The notes under the pieces were generated by a model. It saw only the letters and a list, made by a program, of their open reading frames with translations, was not told the origin of the DNA and did not search any database. Positions 8,801-18,084 of a stretch of 64,000 nt of DNA are shown here, one piece after another. The stretch is from Aquariibacter sp964433315 (lineage in GTDB: Bacteria; Pseudomonadota; Gammaproteobacteria; Burkholderiales; Burkholderiaceae_C). The stretch covers positions 50,296-114,295 of the forward strand of contig CAYSQO010000002.1 in NCBI GenBank assembly GCA_964433315.1. Reading direction: 5' to 3'. Every line of letters starts with the position of its first letter. Position 1 is the stretch's first letter. The position numbers were made by a program, and so were the translations under genes.

Positions 8801-9204
8801 ATGCCGTTCGTCATCTCCTCGCGCTGGTCGCGCTGGCACTCGCCGCCACCACAGCAAGCGCCCAGTTCGTCAAGGGCAACGAGGCCGTCAAGGTGATGCC
8901 CGATGGGACCAAGAAGGTGGAGACGCCTCCGCTGCCATCCACCACCCTGGGCGCTCCCTGCGCCGCCGACAACCCTGCCTGCACGGCGAGTGGTTGGCGA
9001 ATGGTCGAGACCGCGGACGGCCTCCGTGAGTGCACGGAGATCTACGCACGCCCGGGGACTTGTCGACCATCGACGTTTGGGACGGAGAAGCGGCCGCGCT
9101 TGTGGATCGTCAAGACACGTGGCCAGTGGATGCAGTGCCAATTCCCCGACATCAGCAGCAAGTGTGTGAGTACCAAGGCGCTGCCCTACAGCGCCATTCA
9201 GTGA
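8797..9204 (+). CDS. Secreted protein of unknown function between virB4 and virB6
   Basis: 135 residues with a clear signal peptide ending 'ATTASAQ'. The mature part contains about six cysteines (for example 'APCAADNPACTASG', 'RECTEIYARPGTC', 'QCQFPDISSKCVS'), suggesting disulfide bonds in the periplasm. It has no lipobox, so it is not a typical VirB7 lipoprotein, although it lies near the place where a small accessory channel protein might be encoded. The start overlaps the virB4 stop (ATGA), so it is part of the same translational chain. Family not recognised. Confidence 0.7.
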   Translation: MNAVRHLLALVALALAATTASAQFVKGNEAVKVMPDGTKKVETPPLPSTTLGAPCAADNPACTASGWRMVETADGLRECTEIYARPGTCRPSTFGTEKRPRLWIVKTRGQWMQCQFPDISSKCVSTKALPYSAIQ

Positions 9205-9217
9205 TCGAGGTGACGCC

Positions 9218-10318
9218 ATGTTCTCTTGGGTGGGATCGCAGTTCGATGGAGTGCTGAACACCTACGTGCTTGGCGTCGTATCGGCCTTGATGACCGGGAT
9301 CGCGCCCATCGCATTGACCGCCATGACGCTCTGGGTTGCGCTCTACGGCTGGGCAGTCCTGCGCAACGAGGTGTCCGAGACCCTGCCGGTCTTCATGTGG
9401 AAGGTGTTCAAGATTGGCCTCGTTCTGGCCTTTGCGCTGCAGTCGGGCTTCTACATCAGCAACGTGTCTGACACCGCGAATGCGCTCGCGACTGGCGTGG
9501 CAACGACCTTCCTGCCGACCGTCGCCAATCCCGCGACGATCGCAACTCCGTACGCGATCCTCGACGCTTTCAACGACAAGGCGAGCCAGTTGGTACTCGA
9601 CCTGTTGAAGGAGGCCGGGATCATGCGACTTGACCTGGTCTTCGCGGCGGTGGTCACTGCGTTCGGGAACGTCATCTTCCTGTGCATAGCGCTCTTCGTC
9701 ATCACGCTCGCCAAGGTCTTCCTGACCTTCGTGATCGCGGTGGGACCGCTGTTCGTCCTGTGCCTTGCGTGGCGGCCGACAGCTCGCTTCTTCGACAGCT
9801 GGCTGTCGATGGTGCTGAACGCCGTGGTGCTGACGTGGTTCGCATTCTTCGCGCTCGGACTCAGCGCCTACATGTGCGACGCCCTGGTGCAGGCGATTCA
9901 GGATCAGGGTGGCTTCCTCGGCCCGACCTTCAACGTCGTCGGCGAGAGCCTCAAGTACTGCATCGTGATGATCCTGATGGCCATCATCTGCTTCCAGGCC
10001 CCGAGCCTCGCCTCTGCCCTCACCGGCGGCGCCGCGGTTCAGCAGGGCATCCAGATGATCCAGAACGCCATGATGGTCTCGGGCCTGCGCTCTGCATCCT
10101 CTGCAAGGAGCGCCGGTGCTGCGGGCACGGCCGGTGGAGTGGTCCGGGCAGGTGCAGGCATCCCCTACGCCGCAGGCCAGGCGACCGGCGCCGCTGCGGC
10201 TGCGACCGGCCGCGCGGCCGGTGCCATGGCCGCCGGTGCGGGCACCGTAGTCCGACAGGGCTACGGCGCGGTGAAGACCGCCGCCTACAAGCTCGCCGCG
10301 TTGCGCGGCCGAGCGTAG
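9218..10318 (+). CDS. virB6: VirB6/TrbL-like polytopic membrane protein
   Basis: 366 residues with about six hydrophobic segments between residues 20 and 275, including 'MTGIAPIALTAMTLWVALYG', 'IFLCIALFVITLAKVFLTF' and 'YCIVMILMAIICFQAPSLAS'. An Ala/Gly-rich C-terminal tail follows. The N-terminal 'LMTGIAPIALTAMTLWVALY' pattern is characteristic of VirB6/TrbL. VirB6 forms part of the inner-membrane path for DNA. It lies before virB5 here, the reverse of the Agrobacterium order. Confidence 0.85.
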   Translation: MFSWVGSQFDGVLNTYVLGVVSALMTGIAPIALTAMTLWVALYGWAVLRNEVSETLPVFMWKVFKIGLVLAFALQSGFYISNVSDTANALATGVATTFLPTVANPATIATPYAILDAFNDKASQLVLDLLKEAGIMRLDLVFAAVVTAFGNVIFLCIALFVITLAKVFLTFVIAVGPLFVLCLAWRPTARFFDSWLSMVLNAVVLTWFAFFALGLSAYMCDALVQAIQDQGGFLGPTFNVVGESLKYCIVMILMAIICFQAPSLASALTGGAAVQQGIQMIQNAMMVSGLRSASSARSAGAAGTAGGVVRAGAGIPYAAGQATGAAAAATGRAAGAMAAGAGTVVRQGYGAVKTAAYKLAALRGRA

Positions 10319-10344
10319 TCATCAACCAGTTGAAGGAGCGTGAG

Positions 10345-11049
10345 ATGAAGACTCGTCTGAAGGCCGCTGCCGCCGCTGTCCTCGTTGCCGGAAGCCTCGG
10401 TGCCGGGAGCGCCCGCGCACAGGGCATCCCCGTCATCGACATCGCCAACCTGATCCAGACCATCCTGCAGGTCCTGAACGATGTCACCGAGATCAGCAAC
10501 CAGGTGCAGCAGATCACCCAGTTGCAGGACCAGCTGAACAGCATCAACGGCATCCGCAACCTCGGCAACGTGTTCAACAACCCGATGCTGAAGAACTACG
10601 TGCCGGCCGAGGCCTACACCTACCTCAACGCGATCAACACCTCGGGGTACTCGGGCCTGAACGGCACGGCCAAGGCGCTGCGGGACGCCGGCATGGTCTA
10701 CAACTGCATGGACCTGACCGGCGATGCCCGGACCAGCTGCCAGGCCACGCTGGCACAGCCGTACCAGCAAAAGGGCCTGCTGCAGGATGCGATGAAGTCG
10801 GCGGCCGGTCGCCTGTCGCAGATCCAGTCGCTGATGGGCCAGATCAACGCCACGTCCGACCAGAAGGCAGTGCAGGAGATCCAGGCTCGCATCGGCGCCG
10901 AGAACGCGCTGCTGGCGCACGAGATGTCCCAGGTGCAAATGCTGCAGGGCATGGCCGACAGCGAGGAGCGCATCGCGCGGTCGCGTGAGCGGGAGCGGCA
11001 GTACCAGATGCTCGTGCGCACGGGCAAGGTGGCTGACTACCTGCCCTGA
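10345..11049 (+). CDS. virB5: VirB5/TrbJ-like pilus-tip protein
   Basis: 234 residues with a signal peptide ending 'GSARAQ' and a mature domain of long amphipathic helices ('VTEISNQVQQITQLQDQLNS', 'ENALLAHEMSQVQMLQGMAD'). This matches the coiled-coil VirB5/TrbJ minor pilin that sits at the pilus tip and helps adhesion. ATG 10345 has GAAGGAG upstream. Its place between virB6 and virB8 supports the call. Confidence 0.85.
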   Translation: MKTRLKAAAAAVLVAGSLGAGSARAQGIPVIDIANLIQTILQVLNDVTEISNQVQQITQLQDQLNSINGIRNLGNVFNNPMLKNYVPAEAYTYLNAINTSGYSGLNGTAKALRDAGMVYNCMDLTGDARTSCQATLAQPYQQKGLLQDAMKSAAGRLSQIQSLMGQINATSDQKAVQEIQARIGAENALLAHEMSQVQMLQGMADSEERIARSRERERQYQMLVRTGKVADYLP

Positions 11050-11106
11050 TCCTCGATCCCTGAACTGCTGCGCCGGAATCGCGGCGCAGCCCCACGGAGG
11101 TCCCTC

Positions 11107-11880
11107 ATGAGTGCCGTCCTGACGCCAGGAAGAGCCGCTGCATTGCCTGATCGCTCACGCGACACCGGCAAGGCGGCCGCCGAGACGACCGCAATCGTCG
11201 CAAACCGTGCATGGGAAGTCGACCGTGCGCTGATGCTGGAACGCTCCGAGCGCCGGGCCTGGTGGGTGGCCATCGCGGGCCTGGCACTTGGCCTGATCGG
11301 CATCGCGGCCGTTTTCGTCCAGGGCCCGCTGCGCCGCGTGGTGGAGATCCCTATCGTGGTCGATCGCGTCACCGGCGAGGCCACGATCCAGCAACGCCTG
11401 GCCGTCGAGACCATCCCACCGATGGAGGCGCTCGACAAACACAACCTCGCCACCTTCGTGCGTGCCCGCGAGGGCTACAGCTGGATGTTCCTGCAGCGCG
11501 ACTTCGACCAGGTGGCGCGCATGGCGGTACCTGCCGTGTTCGCCGACTACAACCGCCAGTTCGAGGGCGACGCCGCGCTGCAGAAGAAGATCGGCGCCGC
11601 AGAGGACTGGCGCATCAATGTCATCGGTGTGCGGCTGGCCGCGTCCGGGCGCTCCGGCAACAAGGGCGAGGCGACGGTCACCTACGACAAGGTGGTACGC
11701 CTGACGGACCGCAACCTCCCCGAGGTGACTACGCGGCATGTGGCCAGCGTCGTCTTCCAGTACCAACCCAAGGTGCTGGCCAAGGAGCGTGATCGGCTCG
11801 AGAACCCCTTCGGCTTCGTCGTTACGGCCTACCGGTCCGATCCCGAGATCAACACCACCGGCCCGGGAGCCAAGCCATGA
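11107..11880 (+). CDS. virB8: VirB8-like bitopic channel protein
   Basis: 257 residues: a cytoplasmic N-terminus, one membrane helix ('WWVAIAGLALGLIGIAAVFV', about residues 55-74), and a periplasmic VirB8 fold ('YSWMFLQRDFDQVARMAVPA', 'VTYDKVVRLTDRNLPEVTTR', 'NPFGFVVTAYRSDPEI'). VirB8 nucleates assembly of the inner-membrane part of the channel. ATG 11107 has GGAGG upstream. The stop overlaps the virB9 start (ATGA). Confidence 0.9.
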   Translation: MSAVLTPGRAAALPDRSRDTGKAAAETTAIVANRAWEVDRALMLERSERRAWWVAIAGLALGLIGIAAVFVQGPLRRVVEIPIVVDRVTGEATIQQRLAVETIPPMEALDKHNLATFVRAREGYSWMFLQRDFDQVARMAVPAVFADYNRQFEGDAALQKKIGAAEDWRINVIGVRLAASGRSGNKGEATVTYDKVVRLTDRNLPEVTTRHVASVVFQYQPKVLAKERDRLENPFGFVVTAYRSDPEINTTGPGAKP

Positions 11881-12797
11881 AGCCGCTGGCCTTGTTGGCT
11901 GCCTTCATTGGCGCAGCACTCTGCGGCATCGCGACGGCTGCGCCCGAAACCGCAGACCCGCGTCTGCGCGAGGTGCTCTATGACCCGCGCGCGGTGGTCA
12001 CCGTGCCGGTCAAGCGCGGCGTCGTTACGTTGGTCGTCCTTGACCCCGACGAGTCGATCACCGAAGTCGCGGCTGGCCTGGGTGGCGACTGCACGAAGGC
12101 CGATGCCGCGTGGTGCATCGCAGTCCAGCCGGGAGGCCGGAACCTGTTCGTCAAGGCAAAGAGCTCGGCCAGCGCCGCGAATAACTTGGCCGTGGTCACC
12201 GACCGTCGCACGCACACCTTCCGCTTCGTGGTCCTGGCCGACGGGGATCCCAAGCCGCCGGTGTACAGGCTCGTGGTCAAGGCTCCGCCGCGCCCGGTGC
12301 CTCCGGCACGCCTCGCCCTGCGCGAGGACGTGCCGCTCGTCGCGCTGCCGGTGGTACCGCCGCCTCCTCCGCCCCAGCAGATCGTTGCGGAGCGTCTGCA
12401 GGCCAAGCCGCAGGTGATGAACACCCAGTACTCGATCGCCGAAGGCACCGGCTCGCAGGACATCGTGCCGACATTGGTCTACGACGACGGTCGCTTCACC
12501 TACCTGCGCTTCCCCGGCAACCGTGAGGTGCCGGCCGTGTTCCATGTGCTGGGCGACGGCAGCGAGACGCTCGTCAACGCCCGCATGGAAGACGACCTGC
12601 TGGTGGTCGATCGCGTCAGCCGCAAGTTGATGCTGCGCGCCGGCTCGGCCGTCGTCGGCCTCTGGAATGAGGCCTTCGACCTGGACGGGCGGCCACCCGG
12701 CGACGGCACCACGGTGCCCGGCGTGCAGCGCGTGCTCAAGGCCGATGCCGGTGGCAGCAACGCGCAGCCCGGCGCGCGGAAGGGAGCAACGCCATGA
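11877..12797 (+). CDS. virB9: VirB9-like outer-membrane core component
   Basis: 306 residues with a signal peptide ('GAALCGIATAAPET'). The N-domain has 'ADPRLREVLYDPRAVVTVPV' and the C-domain has 'VPTLVYDDGRFTYLRFPGN', the latter being a strong VirB9/TrbG signature. A proline-rich linker lies near residue 160. VirB9 forms the core complex with VirB10 and normally a VirB7 lipoprotein. It shares ATGA junctions with virB8 and virB10. Confidence 0.92.
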   Translation: MKPLALLAAFIGAALCGIATAAPETADPRLREVLYDPRAVVTVPVKRGVVTLVVLDPDESITEVAAGLGGDCTKADAAWCIAVQPGGRNLFVKAKSSASAANNLAVVTDRRTHTFRFVVLADGDPKPPVYRLVVKAPPRPVPPARLALREDVPLVALPVVPPPPPPQQIVAERLQAKPQVMNTQYSIAEGTGSQDIVPTLVYDDGRFTYLRFPGNREVPAVFHVLGDGSETLVNARMEDDLLVVDRVSRKLMLRAGSAVVGLWNEAFDLDGRPPGDGTTVPGVQRVLKADAGGSNAQPGARKGATP

Positions 12798-14239
12798 CGC
12801 AGGACCCGCGCGAGCACGAGCCCAGCCTGGGCGCCGAGGCCGCGGCAGATGGCAACACCATCTCGCCGCTGCCCGGTGAGCCCGGCATCCCCAACGTCGC
12901 GGCCCGGCAGCGCATCTCGATATCGAAGAAGGGGCTGCTGGCCGTGGCCCTGCTCATCGGCTCCATGGTGGCGGTCGCCGCGTACACGGTCCAGCGCGTC
13001 TCGGCCAGCGGCAAGAAGGCCGACGAGGCGGAGTCCAAGCTGGTGAAGGACAAGCCCACCGCGGCGACGTCCGAACCTCGCCGGCTGGAGATGCCCCCGG
13101 CACCAGCCGCGAGCGCCGCCGTGGCCACCGCGCCGCGCATCCCGGCGCTGACCCCCACGGCCGAGGAACTGGCCGAACCCATCGGCGTCCGACGGACCGG
13201 ATCGGGGGCGCCCGCATCGGGTGGCCCGAAAGCGGTCTCACCCGAGGATGCCCCCGTCCTGCTGGTCACCACACGCCCGGGTGCCCTCCCACCGCCCGGG
13301 GCCTCCACCCGGAGGGCGGATGCCGGCGCCCCCTCCACCGAGGGAGCATCGCCCTCCGAAACCGCCGAGCCCAACGATCCGGTCGCGGCAACGTCCCGCA
13401 ACCTGCAGGCCTACCAGCGACAGCTTCAAGGCATGCTGGAGAGCCTGACCAAGACCGCCGCGATGGCGACCGGCCAGGCGACCGGGACCATGCCATCGGG
13501 GGCACTCCTCGGTGGGCCCCCGGCCGCGGGCACCCCACCCGTGGGAACGCCCGCCGCCGGAGGGGGCCTGTTCGGGGGCCAGCTTCAGGGATCCTCCACC
13601 CCGAAGGTGGCCGCCTCGATGCTCGGCAACCGCAGCCTGACGCTGCCCAAGGGCACGGCCTTCACCTGTGCGCTCAAGACCAAGGTGATCAGCGCCACGT
13701 CGGGCCTCGTCGGCTGCCAGGTGCAGCGCAACGTCTTCAGCGACGACGGTCGGGTGCTGCTGATCGAACGCGGCTCGCACCTCGACGGCGAATACCGCAT
13801 CGCGTCCGTGCGCCCCGGAACGGTCCGCATCCCCGTGCTCTGGACCCGCATCCGCACGCCGCTGGGCGTGACGGTGAACATCGATTCTCCCGGCACCGGC
13901 CAGCTCGGCGAGTCGGGCATCGACGGCTACGTCGACAACCGCTGGGGTGAGCGCATCGGGGCAGCCATGCTGCTGTCGCTGATCGACGACTCGGTGAAGC
14001 TGGTCATCCAGAACCAGGCCAGCGACCGGCAAGCCGACACCATCGTGCTGCCATCGACCACGGCCAACACCAGCAAGCTGGCCGAGAAGGTGCTGGACAG
14101 CACGATCAACATCCCGCCGCTGATCTACCAGAACCAGGGCGGCATCGTCGGTATCTACGTCGCCCGCGACGTGGACTTCTCGTCGGTGTACGAGTTGAAG
14201 CCCACGGCCAGCGCACCAGCTCGCGAGGGCACGCCATGA
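12794..14239 (+). CDS. virB10: VirB10-like core complex protein
   Basis: 481 residues: a cytoplasmic N-terminus, a membrane helix ('GLLAVALLIGSMVAVAAYTV', about residues 50-69), a long Pro/Ala/Gly-rich periplasmic segment, and a C-terminal TrbI/VirB10 beta-barrel domain from about residue 265 ('LTLPKGTAFTCALKTKVIS', 'VQRNVFSDDGRVLLIERGSH', 'GIDGYVDNRWGERIGAAMLL'). VirB10 spans both membranes and senses ATP energy. ATGA overlaps occur on both sides. Confidence 0.93.
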   Translation: MTQDPREHEPSLGAEAAADGNTISPLPGEPGIPNVAARQRISISKKGLLAVALLIGSMVAVAAYTVQRVSASGKKADEAESKLVKDKPTAATSEPRRLEMPPAPAASAAVATAPRIPALTPTAEELAEPIGVRRTGSGAPASGGPKAVSPEDAPVLLVTTRPGALPPPGASTRRADAGAPSTEGASPSETAEPNDPVAATSRNLQAYQRQLQGMLESLTKTAAMATGQATGTMPSGALLGGPPAAGTPPVGTPAAGGGLFGGQLQGSSTPKVAASMLGNRSLTLPKGTAFTCALKTKVISATSGLVGCQVQRNVFSDDGRVLLIERGSHLDGEYRIASVRPGTVRIPVLWTRIRTPLGVTVNIDSPGTGQLGESGIDGYVDNRWGERIGAAMLLSLIDDSVKLVIQNQASDRQADTIVLPSTTANTSKLAEKVLDSTINIPPLIYQNQGGIVGIYVARDVDFSSVYELKPTASAPAREGTP

Positions 14240-15321
14240 ACCAGCACGCCTGCGAACACGAAGACCTGGGCGAAGGCTGGTGCGGCGACGCCACCTCGGT
14301 GGTCGAGTTCCTGCGACCGTTGCGCGAGCAACTCGACGCGCCCGGCGTGTTGGAGGTCTGCGTCAACCGGCCCGGCGAACTGCTCGTCGAGACGGTGCGC
14401 GGTTGGCAGACCGTGCCGGCGCCGGAGATGACGCAGGAGCGCTGCCTTTCGCTGGCGACCGCCGTCGCCACCTTCTGCGACCAGCAGGTCAACCAGGAAC
14501 GGCCGCTGCTCTCGGCCACGCTGCCCAGCGGCGAGCGCATCCAGTTCGTGATTCCGCCGGCCGTGCCCCGCGGCACCGTGTCGATCACGGTTCGCAAGCC
14601 GTCGCACCTGATCAAGCGACTCGACGACTTCGAGCGCGAAGGACTGTTCGAGCGCACGGCAACGGTGACGCGCACCCCGGACGCAGAACTGCTGCCCTTC
14701 GAGCGCGAACTGGTCGAGCTGAAGGACGCTGGCCGCTATGCCGAGTTCCTGCGCCTTGCTGTACGCAAGCACCAGACCATCGTCGTCAGCGGCAAGACCG
14801 GCTCGGGCAAGACCACCTTCATGAAGGGCCTGGTCGAGGAAGTGCCGAAGCACGAGCGCCTCATCACGATCCAGGACACGGCCGAGCTGACGCTGCCGAA
14901 CCACCCGAACGTAGTGCACCTGTTCTACAGCAAGGACGCCCAGGGCACGGCCCGAGTGACGGCCAAGTCGCTGCTCGAAGCCTGCCTGCGAATGAAGCCC
15001 GACCGCATCTTCCTGGCCGAGGTGCGCGGCGACGAGTGCTTCTACTTCGTACGGCTCGCAGCCTCGGGTCACCCGGGCAGCATCACCAGCGTTCACGCCG
15101 GCAGCTGTGCGCTCGCCTTCGAGCAGATGTCGCTGATGATCCGCGAGACCGGCGCCGGCGGCGGCCTGCGCATGGATGAGATCAAGTGGCTGCTGAGCGT
15201 CGTGGTCGACGTGATCGTGCAGTTCGATCGCGACGAGCGCGGGCGTTTCATTTCCGAGATCCTCTACGAGCCCCGTCGCCAGCGGCTCGGGCGCTGGGAT
15301 CAGCAGGCGGCAGCGACATGA
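14236..15321 (+). CDS. virB11: VirB11-like secretion ATPase
   Basis: 361 residues. The Walker A motif 'SGKTGSGKTTF' is at about residues 184-194, followed by the Asp box 'LITIQDTAELTL', Walker B-like 'RMKPDRIFLAEVRGDECF' and the His box 'GHPGSITSVHAG'. This hexameric traffic ATPase switches between pilus building and substrate export. The start overlaps virB10 and the end overlaps virD4 by 4 bases. Confidence 0.94.
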   Translation: MNQHACEHEDLGEGWCGDATSVVEFLRPLREQLDAPGVLEVCVNRPGELLVETVRGWQTVPAPEMTQERCLSLATAVATFCDQQVNQERPLLSATLPSGERIQFVIPPAVPRGTVSITVRKPSHLIKRLDDFEREGLFERTATVTRTPDAELLPFERELVELKDAGRYAEFLRLAVRKHQTIVVSGKTGSGKTTFMKGLVEEVPKHERLITIQDTAELTLPNHPNVVHLFYSKDAQGTARVTAKSLLEACLRMKPDRIFLAEVRGDECFYFVRLAASGHPGSITSVHAGSCALAFEQMSLMIRETGAGGGLRMDEIKWLLSVVVDVIVQFDRDERGRFISEILYEPRRQRLGRWDQQAAAT

Positions 15322-17390
15322 GCAGTATCGCAGCCCTGCCGTTCTCGGCCTGGCCCACGGGCCGCAAGGTCGCGGCCGGCGCCTTCGCCGTCTTCGGCTA
15401 TATCGCGCTGGCCTGTGCCGCGGTCTACGTCGCCGGCGTGCTGTTCCTCGTACTGAATAAGGCGAACCCGAAGCAGGCGCAGTTCGCCAGCATCGTCCAC
15501 TACTGGGCCCTGTACGCAGACGACGCCCAGCTGCGCAAGAAGCTCCAGCTCGCGATCGGCGTCTCGGGAATCGGCCTGCTGATCCTGCTGCCGGCCGGCC
15601 TGGTCGCCGCTGCGACGCCTCGGCGCGCGCTGCATGGCGATGCCCGGTTCGCCAGCGCGGCCGAGGTCGATCGTGCGGGGCTCGCGGGCGGCGATGGGCA
15701 GCCGGGCATCCTGATCGGCCGCCACCGCGGCAGGTTCCTGTCGTTGCCTGGCCAGCTCTCGGTGATGCTGTCTGCGCCGACCCGCAGCGGCAAGGGCGTC
15801 GGGGTCGTGATCCCCAACCTGCTGAACTGGCCCGACTCGGTCGTGGTGCTCGACATCAAGGGCGAGAACTACGACATCACGGCGGGCTATCGCGCCGCGC
15901 ACGGCCAGGCGGTCTACGCCTTCTCGCCCTTCGACGAGGACGCGCGCAGCCACCGCTGGAACCCGCTGACCGCCGTGCGCTCCAGCCCGCTGCACCGCGT
16001 GGGCGATCTGCTCACCATCGGCCAGGTCTTCTTCCCCAATGACGGCGGCGGCACGTCGTCGGAAGCCTTCTTCAACGACCAAGCGCGCAACCTGTTTCTC
16101 GGCATCGGACTCGTCCTCCTCGAAACCCCCTCACTGCCCCGGACCATAGGCGAGATGCTGCGCCAGTCCTCCGGCAAGGGCCGGTCGCTCAAAGATCACC
16201 TCAGTGGCCTGATCACCCAGCGCCGCGAAGAGGGCAAACCGCTTTCGGACGAGTGCACCGATGCCCTGCAGCGTCTGCTGTCGAACTCGGAGAACACGCT
16301 GTCCAGCGTGGTCGCCACCTTCAACGCGCCGCTGACGATCTTTGCGGATGCGGTGGTCGATGCGGCCACCAGCGCGGACGACTTCCGGCTCGAGGACGTG
16401 CGCCGGCGCCGCATGTCGGTCTACGTGCGCATCCCACCGAACCGGCTGGCCAACGCCCGGCCGCTGCTGAACTTGTTCTTCTCGCAGCTGGTCAGCCTGA
16501 ACACGCAGGCCCTGCCCGAGCAGGACCCGACGCTGAAGGTGCAGTGCCTGCTGGTCAACGACGAGTTCACGGCCATGGGCCGCGTGGGCGTCATCACCAA
16601 CGCCGCCGCCTTCCTGGCTGGCTACAACCTGCGCCTGCTGACCGTCGTGCAGGCCATGTCACAGCTTGATGCGGTGTATGGCGACAAGGAGGCCCGCACC
16701 TTCGCCACCAACCACGGGCTGCAGATCCTCTACGCGCCGCGCGAGCAGCGCGACGCCGACGAGTACAGCGCCATGCTCGGCCACTTCACCGAGCGCGCCA
16801 CGTCGCGCGGGCGCAGCCGGTCGTTCAGCGGCCACGGGCACAGCACCGTCAGCCGCAACGAGAGCGAGCAGCGCCGCGCGCTGCTGCTGCCACAGGAGTT
16901 CAAGGAACTCGGCAGCGAGCGCCTGGTGGTGATCTTCGAGAACTGCAAGCCGATCCTCGGCGAGAAGATCCGCTACTACCGCGACAAGGCCTTCGCCTCG
17001 CGCCTGCGGCCGGCACCGGCGGTGCCGCGCATGAACATGGACCTGCACCTGGCCCGCGTGCAGGAGCGCTGGCGCTACGCCGACGATGAACTGCCGGCCG
17101 GGCAGACCTTGAACCTGGAGGCGCTGGCGCACGACCACACGCTGCTGCCGGATTCCTTCGAAGGCCCGCCGGACAAGGTCGCCGACGAGTTGCTGAGCTT
17201 CTTCGACAAGGGTGCGCCAGGCATCCCGGGCATCGGCGGAGCGATCGAGCCAGCCGCCGACGAAGACGGTGTACTGCTCGACGAGTGCGACCGGGCTTTG
17301 ATGACGCTTGACGTAGCGGCGCTGGACGCCGACATCGACTCGGCACCGACCAGTGAGCCCAGCCCGCCTGAGACCCAACTCTTGCCTTGA
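15318..17390 (+). CDS. virD4: VirD4/TraG-type coupling protein
   Basis: 690 residues. Two N-terminal membrane helices (about residues 13-50 and 75-95) precede the Walker A motif 'SAPTRSGKGVGVVIPNLL' (about residues 152-169) and the TraG signature 'VVLDIKGENYDITAGYRA'. Walker B-like 'VQCLLVNDEFTAMG' and 'REQRDADEYSAMLG' follow. The coupling protein brings the relaxase-DNA complex to the channel. Start ATG 15318 overlaps the virB11 stop. Confidence 0.94.
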   Translation: MSSIAALPFSAWPTGRKVAAGAFAVFGYIALACAAVYVAGVLFLVLNKANPKQAQFASIVHYWALYADDAQLRKKLQLAIGVSGIGLLILLPAGLVAAATPRRALHGDARFASAAEVDRAGLAGGDGQPGILIGRHRGRFLSLPGQLSVMLSAPTRSGKGVGVVIPNLLNWPDSVVVLDIKGENYDITAGYRAAHGQAVYAFSPFDEDARSHRWNPLTAVRSSPLHRVGDLLTIGQVFFPNDGGGTSSEAFFNDQARNLFLGIGLVLLETPSLPRTIGEMLRQSSGKGRSLKDHLSGLITQRREEGKPLSDECTDALQRLLSNSENTLSSVVATFNAPLTIFADAVVDAATSADDFRLEDVRRRRMSVYVRIPPNRLANARPLLNLFFSQLVSLNTQALPEQDPTLKVQCLLVNDEFTAMGRVGVITNAAAFLAGYNLRLLTVVQAMSQLDAVYGDKEARTFATNHGLQILYAPREQRDADEYSAMLGHFTERATSRGRSRSFSGHGHSTVSRNESEQRRALLLPQEFKELGSERLVVIFENCKPILGEKIRYYRDKAFASRLRPAPAVPRMNMDLHLARVQERWRYADDELPAGQTLNLEALAHDHTLLPDSFEGPPDKVADELLSFFDKGAPGIPGIGGAIEPAADEDGVLLDECDRALMTLDVAALDADIDSAPTSEPSPPETQLLP

Positions 17391-17408
17391 GAACGCGGGA
17401 GACCTGCC

Positions 17409-18053
17409 ATGCGCAACACCACCCCAATGATCCCCTGGCTGCTAGTCCTCGCCTCCTGCAGCTCGCCGCCAAAGCCACCGACCGTCGATGAGTCGCAGAA
17501 GCGGCCGGTGAACTCCCAGATGGCCGTCGAACTGCAGGTCTGCAAGAACGACTTGCAGAACACGCGCATTCTGGCCACCGAGTCCAGCCGGATCGCGGAG
17601 ACCACAGCAGCCACGCTGGCCAACATGGCGGCTCGCCAGCAGCTCCTGGCCGCCATGCAGGTACCGGTCGCCCAGCAGGTCAAGGCCAACAGCGTCTTCA
17701 CCGTGCGGTTCGACTTCGGCAGCACGCGCGTTGCCATCCCGCCCGACGTCACCGCTGCACTCGTTGAAGACGCGAAGAACTCGCCGCTGGTCCTGCTGCG
17801 CGGGCGCACCGACGGCACCACCGACGCGCCGGCCGAGAGCCGCATCGCCCGGGAGCGGGCGGCAGCGGTGCGCGACTACCTGGTGGCCGCGGGCGTGGAC
17901 CCGACCCGTATCCGTGCCACCTACCAGCCTGCCGGCGACCACGTGGCCGATAACGCCAGTGCCGGAGGCCGCGGCCTGAACCGCCGCGTCGAGATCGAGC
18001 TCTACCGCGCGCTGCCAGTGGCGCTGAGCCCGACAGCCGTCGCCCAGCCCTGA
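17409..18053 (+). CDS. OmpA-like peptidoglycan-binding lipoprotein of the transfer operon
   Basis: 214 residues with a lipoprotein signal and lipobox 'LVLASC' (Cys at about residue 19). A helical middle region with 'VELQVCKNDLQNTRILATES' leads to a C-terminal OmpA-like domain ('VFTVRFDFGSTRVAIPPDV', 'LLRGRTDGTTDAPAESRIAR', 'GRGLNRRVEIELY'). The OmpA domain would anchor the outer membrane or channel to peptidoglycan. Its place just after virD4 suggests a T4SS accessory. It could partly supply the missing lipoprotein role, which is inference. Confidence 0.8.
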   Translation: MRNTTPMIPWLLVLASCSSPPKPPTVDESQKRPVNSQMAVELQVCKNDLQNTRILATESSRIAETTAATLANMAARQQLLAAMQVPVAQQVKANSVFTVRFDFGSTRVAIPPDVTAALVEDAKNSPLVLLRGRTDGTTDAPAESRIARERAAAVRDYLVAAGVDPTRIRATYQPAGDHVADNASAGGRGLNRRVEIELYRALPVALSPTAVAQP

Positions 18054-18084
18054 GCCATCTCCAATCCACCATCGCGAGGTAGCC

